DNA of 13,925 nt from JAWWBN01 sp033720955 (GTDB lineage: Bacteria > Acidobacteriota > Thermoanaerobaculia > Multivoradales > JAHEKO01). Made by a program: the position numbers and the translations under genes. The stretch's first letter is position 1, and the number at the start of each line of letters is the position of its first letter. Below are positions 8,487-13,925 of the stretch, piece by piece. The notes under the pieces are model-generated. The model worked only from the letters and a program-made list of their open reading frames with translations. It did no database searches and was not told the origin of the DNA. The stretch is from the NCBI GenBank assembly GCA_033720955.1, contig JAWWBN010000089.1:1-13925 (forward strand), in the 5' to 3' direction.

Positions 8487-8538
8487 GCTTTCAAAGAAAC
8501 GGCGCGAGAAGTGTACACCAATCCCGGGCCGCGGACAC
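8487..8538 (-). promoter_or_regulatory. AT-richer patch between the DUF3179 and VWFA genes, possible promoter
   Basis: This 52-base stretch is less GC-rich than its surroundings (tttcaaagaaac, then the 8-base palindrome gtgtacac at 8511-8518). A TTGGTG (8521-8516 on the - strand) could be a -35 element, but no convincing -10 lies 16-18 bases on. A start of transcription for the VWFA trio is plausible only from context. Confidence 0.25.
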
Positions 8539-9915
8539 TCATTCATCGTAGACCTCCGTTTGAGGGTAGAAGGCGAACCACCCGAACCAGAAGGCGGTGG
8601 TGCCCGGCACTCGGAGCAGCGGCTCGCTCTCCGCGTCGGTCGGGGTGAGGGCCAGCTCGCCCACCCGCCACGACCGGTCGAGGTCGTCCAGCAGAGCGCC
8701 GTCCGCGGCCCGACGGAAGCTCCTCTCGCCGCGACGGTAGGCGCGCACCGAGCCGCTCGCCGGGTCGCCCACCAGGACCACCGGCTCGCCGCCGACGGAG
8801 TCGTTGACCACGCCGCGCCGGGTGACGGCCTCCACCGGGTAGGCCTTGGCCGCGCTCCCGAGCCGCAGGGCGTAGACCTCGGCGTCGTCGTCCAGCCGGT
8901 CGCTGCGGGCCGGCACCGGGAACGAGACCCCGGCGCGGGCGCGGTCGGCGGCGCCCTCGCGGTAGACGAACCCCAGCCGCCGGTCCACCCGGTCCTCGAG
9001 GGCCGGGACGTCGAGCGCCAGGGTCTCCGGGTGACGCGCGCGCCCCTCCTCCCAGGTGGTCACGGTGGAGGGCAGCAGCTCCAGGGAGACGTTGGCGGCG
9101 ACCAGCCGGCCGATCACCGCCTCCCCCGTCAGGTTGCTCCACAGGGTCCACGTCTGGCGGTCCACCATCAGCTTGTTGGAGCGGTAGAGCAGACCCGATG
9201 TGTCCAGGGTGTAGGAGCCCCCCGCCGGGGTGCGGGTCGAGTAGACGAGCCCCGAGCCGCACAGGGTGCAGAACGAGAGGGTGATCGGCTCGCCTCCGAC
9301 CACGTCGTTGAGCATCTCGTGCCAGGAGAGCACCCGGACCGGATAGGCGCGGGCCTCGCCGCCGGCCACCACGCCGAAGACCTTCTCCCCGTCGCGCAGG
9401 AAGCCGGCGGCGCTCGCGGGGACCACGGGGGGATCGTCGATGGCGGGGATCCCGGCCAGCCGGACGCCCCCCGACACGACCTCCTCCAGACGGATCTTGG
9501 CCGGCGCCCCGTCGTAGAAGATCCTGCGGTAGCGCGGATCGATCCTCTCCAGGAGCGCCCGCTTCCACTCGAAGTAGCCGGGCGCCGGCTCGACCTCGGG
9601 GTGGGCGCCGACCCACTCCACCCACTCGTAGTAGCCCCGGCGCCTCTCCCCGGCCAGCTCCTCCAGAACGTGGTGGATCTGCTGCCGGCGCACCGACGGA
9701 GTGAAGAAGACGAAGTCGGTCAGCGCCGGCACCAGCGACCGGTCGGCGGTGCGGAGCAGCTCTTCGGCCGCCGCCCTGCGGTCCCGCCGGGACTCGGCCG
9801 CGAGCTGGAGGATGAGGGGATAGGGGTCGGCGGCGGAGCCGTCCCCGCGCGCCGCTGGGGCCAGAGGCGCGAAGGTGGCGAGGAGGGCCGCCGCGAGGGC
9901 TAGCCGGAGCCCGAT
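8539..9915 (-). CDS. Exported DUF3179-domain protein with apparent AUC start
   Basis: I recognise the DUF3179 family (function unknown) by LSFCTLCGSGLVY, the following SGLLYRSNKLMVDRQTWTLW, and the C-terminal FWFGWFAFYPQTEVY. The CxxC cysteines are residues 216 and 219 and His199 precedes them (458-residue numbering). The first in-frame ATG/GTG/TTG is GTG at 9732, but it has no ribosome site and cuts into a continuous protein. Upstream the frame stays open and encodes a textbook signal peptide (GLRLALAAALLATFAPLAPA) and then a helical segment (RRDRRAAAEELLRTADRSLV) that runs smoothly into the GTG-started part. The codon where this signal peptide should begin is ATC at 9915, five bases after GGGAGG. 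I therefore call the start at 9915, giving 458 residues and a 16-base overlap with the upstream gene. If the ATC is a sequencing error for ATG, the call is unchanged. The protein is probably periplasmic or outside the cell. Confidence 0.85.
   Translation of the reverse strand: MGLRLALAAALLATFAPLAPAARGDGSAADPYPLILQLAAESRRDRRAAAEELLRTADRSLVPALTDFVFFTPSVRRQQIHHVLEELAGERRRGYYEWVEWVGAHPEVEPAPGYFEWKRALLERIDPRYRRIFYDGAPAKIRLEEVVSGGVRLAGIPAIDDPPVVPASAAGFLRDGEKVFGVVAGGEARAYPVRVLSWHEMLNDVVGGEPITLSFCTLCGSGLVYSTRTPAGGSYTLDTSGLLYRSNKLMVDRQTWTLWSNLTGEAVIGRLVAANVSLELLPSTVTTWEEGRARHPETLALDVPALEDRVDRRLGFVYREGAADRARAGVSFPVPARSDRLDDDAEVYALRLGSAAKAYPVEAVTRRGVVNDSVGGEPVVLVGDPASGSVRAYRRGERSFRRAADGALLDDLDRSWRVGELALTPTDAESEPLLRVPGTTAFWFGWFAFYPQTEVYDE
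8547..8557 (-). promoter_or_regulatory. Alternative Shine-Dalgarno site for the in-frame ATG at 8546
   Basis: On the - strand GGAGGT is followed by CTACG and then ATG at 8546, which overlaps the end of the DUF3179 gene. It would give a form with 37 extra N-terminal residues. The site also encodes the conserved family residues T-E-V-Y of DUF3179, so its match may be accidental. Confidence 0.35.
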
Positions 9916-11060
9916 CGCGGCCTCCCGCCCTGGAGCATCGCGGCGTACTTGCGCGCCTCGTCGTGGGTGGCGTCGAGCCGCAGCGCCCGCTCCAGATGGT
10001 GCTTGGCCTTGGGGATCTCGCCCAGCGCGATGTAGACCTTGGCCAGACCGACGTGCACCTCGGGCACCTCGCTATCGGTCCTGAGCGCCCGCCGCATGTA
10101 CTCGAGGGCCGCCCGGGTGTCGCCGCCGGAGAGGGCGATCTCCCCGCGGTAGACGAAGAAGAACGGGTTGGTCTCGTTGACCTCTTCGAGCTGGCTCAGA
10201 AGCTCCTCGGCGCGCTCCATGTTGCCCAGGGTCTGCTCCACCCGCGCCAGGTTGCTCATCAGCGGCACGCTGGTCGGATGCAGGCCGAGACCGCGGTCGA
10301 TCACGGCTTTCGCATCCTCGGCCCGCCCCTGCCGCAGCATCAGCACCCCCAGGTTGTTGATCGCCTTCTCGAAGTCCGGGGCCAGACCCACGGCGATCTC
10401 CAGGTGGCTCTCGGCCCGCTCCTCGTCGCCCTCGATCAGCGCCTCGGCCCCCAGGTTGTTGTAGAAGTGGGCGATCGCCGTGATGTCGTCCACCGGCTCG
10501 AAGTCGCGATACGACTTGGGCCGGTAGGGCAGGAAGTCGTAGGTCCTCAGATTGCCGTCGATGTTGATCCCGGCCACGATGTGGCCGCGGCTGATCACCA
10601 CGCCGTCCTTGAAGTTCCAGCGCTGGTAGTCCTGGACCTCCACGTAGAAGGGGTTCAGCCGCTTCTGCCGCGCCAGGCCGACGAAGAGGTTCACGAACGA
10701 GAGGCAGTTGCCCTCGCGGACGGCGAAGGTCTCCGCGGCGTTGCGGGTGGGGGTCAGCGAGTACTTGAGATCCAGGCCGCTGAAGATGAAGTCGATCACC
10801 TCCTCCACCCGGTCGCGCTCGCTCCCGGAGGGGGCCAGGAACGGCTTGGCCTCGGTGAGGATCTGCTCGGACAGGGCGAAGGGAATCTCCACCCGGCCGC
10901 CGCGCTCCGAGCCCAGGCGGGCCTCGATCTGGCGCTCGAGATCGGGCAGCGTCTCGAACGGCTCGTAGGCCGAGCACCCCACCGCGACGGCGAGCGCCGC
11001 CGTGAGGAGGGCGAGGCCGGGGCGTGGGCAGAGGGGGGTGGAGCGCATCTCGACCGGCAA
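9900..11060 (-). CDS. Transglutaminase-like domain plus TPR protein, probable lipoprotein
   Basis: A 386-residue protein. The N-terminus has a hydrophobic stretch ending AVAVGC-S, so Cys29 is a plausible lipidated cysteine, although Ala rather than Leu occupies the -3 position of the lipobox. Residues about 80-180 are a transglutaminase-like papain-fold core with the expected catalytic triad: Cys119 in REGNCLSF, His160 in SRGHIVAGI, Asp175 in RTYDFLPY. Residues about 195-380 hold about five TPR units, for example FEKAINNLGVLMLRQGRAED and VHVGLAKVYIALGEIPKAKH. The family may cleave, cross-link or merely bind protein chains; the sequence does not decide. The start is TTG at 11060: TAAGG, which overlaps the upstream stop codon, sits five bases before it. 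The alternative ATG at 11048 has no ribosome site. The 7-base gap upstream and the 16-base overlap downstream place it in one operon with both neighbours. Confidence 0.9.
   Translation of the reverse strand: MPVEMRSTPLCPRPGLALLTAALAVAVGCSAYEPFETLPDLERQIEARLGSERGGRVEIPFALSEQILTEAKPFLAPSGSERDRVEEVIDFIFSGLDLKYSLTPTRNAAETFAVREGNCLSFVNLFVGLARQKRLNPFYVEVQDYQRWNFKDGVVISRGHIVAGINIDGNLRTYDFLPYRPKSYRDFEPVDDITAIAHFYNNLGAEALIEGDEERAESHLEIAVGLAPDFEKAINNLGVLMLRQGRAEDAKAVIDRGLGLHPTSVPLMSNLARVEQTLGNMERAEELLSQLEEVNETNPFFFVYRGEIALSGGDTRAALEYMRRALRTDSEVPEVHVGLAKVYIALGEIPKAKHHLERALRLDATHDEARKYAAMLQGGRPRSGSG
9916..9926 (-). promoter_or_regulatory. Shine-Dalgarno site that sets the AUC start of the DUF3179 gene
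   Basis: On the - strand GGGAGG (9926-9921) is followed by a 5-base spacer and then ATC at 9915, the first codon of a signal peptide. The site lies inside the last codons of the upstream transglutaminase-TPR gene, so translation of the two is probably coupled. Confidence 0.65.
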
Positions 11061-11070
11061 CCCTACCTTA
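11061..11070 (-). promoter_or_regulatory. Shine-Dalgarno site overlapping a stop codon, sets the TTG start
   Basis: On the - strand the sequence reads TAAGGTAGGG then TTG. The TAA is the stop of the FG-GAP gene and AAGG is the ribosome site for the TTG at 11060. The purine-poor stretch before ATG 11048 argues against that start. Confidence 0.6.
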
Positions 11071-13925
11071 CGGAGCGGAGGGCGGCGAGGTTTGGCTCGG
11101 GCGGCGCAGGGCGTCGTGGAACCGCCGCCGGTCGAGCGGCCGGGTGAGCCACGGCTCCAGGGCGGCGGGTGGCGGACCGGCCGTCTCCGGATACGCCGGC
11201 ATGCCGTGCCGCGGCCATGGGCCCACCGACTCCGACGCCCGGGTGTTGACGTCGGCGTCCTTCACCCAGCCGTCGGTGTAGAGGACCCAGTCGCGGCGCC
11301 AGCCGGGCGGCAGCGGCGGCAGATCCGCCGCCGGGTAGCGCACGGTCAGCTCGTCGCCGGCGGCCATCACCACGTAGCGGTCGTCCTCCTCGAGCAGCAG
11401 CTCGGTGACCGGCCCGAACCGGGTGTGGAGCCCGGGCATCCAGGGGAAGGGCGGCTCGACGGCGACCTCCGAGTAGTCGAAGAGATGGGGGCTCGATGGG
11501 CTCTCCCGCACCCGCCGCGAGAAGCCGCGGTAGTGGAGGTGCGAGAAGTCGGGGTCGAGCGCGGTCACCCGCGCGGCCGGGCGCGGATCCCCCACGGCCA
11601 GGGCCGCCGCGTCCCAGTAGATCTGCATCGTGCTCACCAGACGCAGGCGGAGCGGCTCCGGCGTGCCCGCCACCCCGGCGAGGCGCTCCGCCGGCAGCTC
11701 GACCACCACCGTCTTGCGCTTGCCGTTGGGCAGGCCCACCGCCTCCACGAGGGGCGCCCAGCCGCCGTCGGGGCGGCGGACCTCCAGCCGGGGGGGAGTC
11801 ACGGAGCGGGTGGGGTCGTCGGCCAGGGCGGCGTTGATCGAGGTGTCGGTGGGGAAGATCCAGCCGGAGAGCAGCAGCCGCAACCGCCGGCCGGACGGCA
11901 CGGGAGCGAACTCGAGCCGCAGCTCGTGGGGCCCGGCGACCCCCTGGTAGCGGGTCCGGGGGAGCTCGCCGGCGTAGCGGCCGTCGCGCCGCGCGAGGCG
12001 GTCGAGCAGGTCGCGGCCGCGACCGTCCCGCGCGGCGACGGGGGGGCGCGGCGCGGCGACCCAGTGGAGCGGCGGCCGGCGGGGGAAGGGCGGCGGCCGG
12101 AAGGCCTCGTCCACGACCAGCTCGAGGCCGCCGGGGGTGTCCACGGCCAGCAGCTTCTGCCGGTCCACGAAGATGGTCTCCCACAGCTCGGCGGTGACCT
12201 GCAGCCAGAGCCGGCCGCCCGCCGGGCGGAGCCGGTCGCCGGGGATGAGGACCCAGTCCCGGGCCGACTGGTGGGGCGCCGGCGAGCCGTCGGCGAAGCG
12301 CATCCCCAGGGTCGAGCGCCCCATGAGATCGGTGTGGAACTCGAAGCCGGCGCCGGTCCACGTGGAGAGGAAGGGACAGGAGCCCTTGAGGAGCTGGCGC
12401 TCGACCAGAGCCTGGCGCGCCCCCACCCGCTGCCAGGTCTGGGCGACGCCGTTCGTCCAGATCACCCGCAGCACCTCCGCCAGCCGCCGCGAGCCGAGGC
12501 CCACGTGGTTCACCCCCCCGTTGCCCAGGGTGGTCTGGTAGCGGCCGCCGGTCCGCACCTCGATCCGCGCGTACCAGCCCTGGCTGTTGTTCTTGCCGCT
12601 GTCCTCGTGGCGCCCCACCAGCGACAGCTTGAGCCACTGGTTGCGCTCGCCGCCCTCGTTGCGCAGCAGCCGCACCTCTCCGCCCGCCCGGAGCGCCGCC
12701 AGGTCGAGGTCGCCGTCGGCGTCGAGGTCGGCGGCCGCCAGCCGACGCGCAGCGCCGTCGTTGGCGGCGCTCTCCGGCTCCAGCCGGCCACCCCGGTTGC
12801 GCACCAGCAGCGGCGCGCCCTCCTCCGGCGCCACCACGAGGTCGGGGTCGCCGTCGTTGTCGAAGTCGGCCACCGCGAGGTCGGCCACGGCGCGGGCGCC
12901 CAGCCCGGGCACCGGCGCCGCCGGCTGGAAGCGGCCCTCCCCGCGGGCGCTCCATCGCACCCCGCCGCCGGCCGCCCCACCCGACCAGAAGACGAGGTCG
13001 AAGAGGCCGTCGCCGTCCAGCTCGGCCACCGCCACGCCGTCGGCGGGCCCGACGCCGCCGAGCCCCTCCTCCTCGGTGGCGTCGGCCAGGCGGCCGGCTC
13101 GGCGGTTGCGGAAGAGACGCGGTCCGGTCCCGGCGTAGACCACGACCAGGTCCAGGTCGCCGTCCTCGTCGAAGTCGGCGCTCGCCAGGCCGCGGGTGGC
13201 GGCGGCGCCGCCGTCCACGCCGAGCTCCGCGCCGTGCTCCGTCCACGGTCCGCCGCCGTTGTTGCGCAGGTAGAGATCGGCGGCGCCGTCGCGGCCCACG
13301 AAGAGGTCGAGGTCCCCGTCGTGGTCGATCTCCAGCGGCTCGAAGACCGTCACCGGCGCCTCGCCGGGCAGGTCGGCGATGCGGATCGCCTCGCGGTAGC
13401 CGCCGGGCTCCCGGCCGAGATGGAGGAAGACGCCCCGTCCCGGGGAGGCGAGGGCGAGGTCGGTGTGCCCGTCCTGGTCCAGGTCGGCCGAGAGGGGCGT
13501 CCCGGCCGCCACCGCCGGCGCCGCTCCGCCCCCCGGCGGCAGACGCAGCCGCGCCTCCGACCCGGCCAGCTCCAGCGCCATCACCCCCTCCCTCCCCCGC
13601 CGGCGCTCGAGCTCGAGGGCCGCCACCCCCGCGGCGGGGCCGCCCTCGAAGGAGAGCGGGCCGGCGTCGGCGAAGCGCAGCGGGATGTCCTCGCCCCCCT
13701 GGACGCGCGTCGGCAGGGGCGGGTCGAAGTCGAGCTGCGGGAAGAAGCCGTCGCCCAGGCCGGTCCCGTCGAGCTCGATCCGGCCGACCTGGTAGAGGTC
13801 GGTGGGCCGCAGCAGGTTGCGCAGCACCTGGGCCGGCGGTCCGAGCCCCTCCCCCTCCCCCGCCCAAGCCGCCTCGCGCAGCGGCGCGGCGATCTCCCCT
13901 TCGCGCGCGTCGAAGCCGTCCAGGC
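11068..13925 (-). CDS. FG-GAP (VCBS-like) repeat and ASPIC/UnbV-like protein, 5' end outside the window
   Basis: At least 951 residues are visible and the frame stays open to the right edge. GTG at 13827 is the outermost in-frame start visible, but it has no ribosome site and no signal peptide follows it, so the true start is outside. Numbering from that GTG, six calcium-loop motifs of the form DxDxDGxxD mark FG-GAP/integrin-type blades: 115-123, 166-174, 218-226, 269-277, 321-329 and 367-375. Next comes an ASPIC/UnbV-like domain (about 398-475; NQWLKLSLVG, LGNGGVNHVGLGSRRLAEVL, WTNGVAQTWQ). A long C-terminal region (480-919) begins KGSCPFLSTWTGAGFEFHTD and contains PPLPPGWRRDWVLYTDGWVK, a closing motif I recall from bacterial CRTAC1/TPR-type proteins. 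Such proteins are normally secreted and bind calcium. Ligand and function are unknown. It is the most upstream gene seen in the - strand cluster. Confidence 0.88.
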   Translation of the reverse strand, partial: LDGFDAREGEIAAPLREAAWAGEGEGLGPPAQVLRNLLRPTDLYQVGRIELDGTGLGDGFFPQLDFDPPLPTRVQGGEDIPLRFADAGPLSFEGGPAAGVAALELERRRGREGVMALELAGSEARLRLPPGGGAAPAVAAGTPLSADLDQDGHTDLALASPGRGVFLHLGREPGGYREAIRIADLPGEAPVTVFEPLEIDHDGDLDLFVGRDGAADLYLRNNGGGPWTEHGAELGVDGGAAATRGLASADFDEDGDLDLVVVYAGTGPRLFRNRRAGRLADATEEEGLGGVGPADGVAVAELDGDGLFDLVFWSGGAAGGGVRWSARGEGRFQPAAPVPGLGARAVADLAVADFDNDGDPDLVVAPEEGAPLLVRNRGGRLEPESAANDGAARRLAAADLDADGDLDLAALRAGGEVRLLRNEGGERNQWLKLSLVGRHEDSGKNNSQGWYARIEVRTGGRYQTTLGNGGVNHVGLGSRRLAEVLRVIWTNGVAQTWQRVGARQALVERQLLKGSCPFLSTWTGAGFEFHTDLMGRSTLGMRFADGSPAPHQSARDWVLIPGDRLRPAGGRLWLQVTAELWETIFVDRQKLLAVDTPGGLELVVDEAFRPPPFPRRPPLHWVAAPRPPVAARDGRGRDLLDRLARRDGRYAGELPRTRYQGVAGPHELRLEFAPVPSGRRLRLLLSGWIFPTDTSINAALADDPTRSVTPPRLEVRRPDGGWAPLVEAVGLPNGKRKTVVVELPAERLAGVAGTPEPLRLRLVSTMQIYWDAAALAVGDPRPAARVTALDPDFSHLHYRGFSRRVRESPSSPHLFDYSEVAVEPPFPWMPGLHTRFGPVTELLLEEDDRYVVMAAGDELTVRYPAADLPPLPPGWRRDWVLYTDGWVKDADVNTRASESVGPWPRHGMPAYPETAGPPPAALEPWLTRPLDRRRFHDALRRPSQTSPPSAP
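12703..13485 (-). repeat. Six FG-GAP-type calcium-loop repeats within the large exported protein
   Basis: Six copies of an aspartate-rich loop (DLDQDGHTD, EIDHDGDLD, DFDEDGDLD, ELDGDGLFD, DFDNDGDPD, DLDADGDLD) occur every 46-52 residues, each followed by a hydrophobic strand such as LDLVVV. The spacing fits blades of a beta-propeller. Copies 1, 2, 3, 5 and 6 keep acidic or Asn/Gln/His ligands throughout; copy 4 (ELDGDGLFD) starts with Glu and is the least canonical. A seventh blade could lie upstream. Confidence 0.85.
13846..13865 (-). other. G-quadruplex motif in the coding strand of the FG-GAP gene
   Basis: The - strand has four G-tracts of 3, 5, 5 and 4 bases separated by single bases (C, A, A), a pattern that forms very stable quadruplexes. 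It encodes a short Gly-Glu linker (AGEGEGLG) upstream of the GTG at 13827. Confidence 0.5.

Noticed and set aside
3750..8648. A + strand open frame of 1632 codons opposite the VWFA genes
   Set aside because: It is antisense to three genes with clear signal peptides and family motifs. Its product is low-complexity, rich in Gly, Ala, Arg, Val and His, with no domain. Extremely GC-rich genes commonly leave long open frames on the opposite strand because stop codons are AT-rich.
8539..9732. DUF3179 gene starting at GTG 9732
   Set aside because: There is no ribosome site, and the open frame upstream encodes a signal peptide and a continuous helical region, so this start would truncate the protein.
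7612..9903. A + strand open frame of 763 codons opposite the first VWFA and DUF3179 genes
   Set aside because: Composition artefact. Both genes beneath it carry conserved family motifs on the - strand.
9963..11147. A + strand open frame of 394 codons opposite the transglutaminase-TPR gene
   Set aside because: The - strand product has a catalytic triad, TPRs and a lipobox; this one has only biased composition.
11790..12046. Runs of seven G on the + strand as phase-variation tracts
   Set aside because: Runs of seven are expected at this GC content, and the frame is intact through both of them.
12703..13485. Aspartate-rich repeats considered as dockerin or EF-hand domains
   Set aside because: The spacing of 46-52 residues and the hydrophobic strand after each loop fit FG-GAP blades better than paired EF-hands or dockerin repeats.
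11063..13867. A 934-codon - strand frame parallel to the FG-GAP gene
   Set aside because: Gly/Arg/Pro/Ala-rich shadow. The chosen frame carries six calcium-loop repeats and an ASPIC/UnbV-like domain.

Overview
The window is very GC-rich (by eye about 70% or more, not computed) and tightly packed. It holds seven protein genes: one on the + strand at the left edge and six on the - strand that fill the rest. No tRNA, rRNA, CRISPR array, insertion sequence or phage gene was seen. Three proteins belong to the 'VWFA-related' family described mainly from Acidobacteria (TIGR03436 type). With the TPR/FG-GAP/ASPIC-UnbV type proteins and the extreme GC, this points to Acidobacteriota, perhaps a Thermoanaerobaculia-like lineage. 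The phylum is an inference from gene families and the class is a guess.

Layout. At 13-1809 (+) is an exported TPR protein. It meets the - strand cluster tail to tail, with only 4 bases between the stop codons. The - strand cluster, in transcription order (right to left), is: a large FG-GAP/ASPIC-UnbV protein running off the right edge (11068-13925); a TPR protein with a transglutaminase-like domain and probable lipobox (9900-11060); an exported DUF3179 protein (8539-9915); and three tandem paralogous VWFA-related proteins (6231-8435, 3951-6092, 1814-3946). The first three genes are 7 bases apart or overlapping. The last two are 4 bases apart with a Shine-Dalgarno sequence inside the end of the upstream gene. 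Gaps of 103 and 138 bases flank the first VWFA gene and hold hairpins that may act as regulators or weak terminators.

How the genes may work together. Six proteins have a visible N-terminal export signal, and the seventh (truncated by the edge) belongs to a usually extracytoplasmic type. The domains are protein-interaction or metal-ion-binding scaffolds (TPR, vWA, FG-GAP) plus one papain-fold transglutaminase-like domain with its Cys-His-Asp triad. The cluster therefore looks like an envelope or surface assembly rather than a metabolic pathway. No substrate can be read from the sequence.

Main points for a second look: the DUF3179 gene appears to start at an AUC codon behind an ideal Shine-Dalgarno sequence; the middle VWFA paralog has a changed metal-site motif (DLALS instead of DLSFS); the first VWFA gene has two in-frame starts, each with a strong Shine-Dalgarno sequence and a GC-rich hairpin between them; and the large FG-GAP protein carries a long, poorly understood C-terminal region of about 440 residues.
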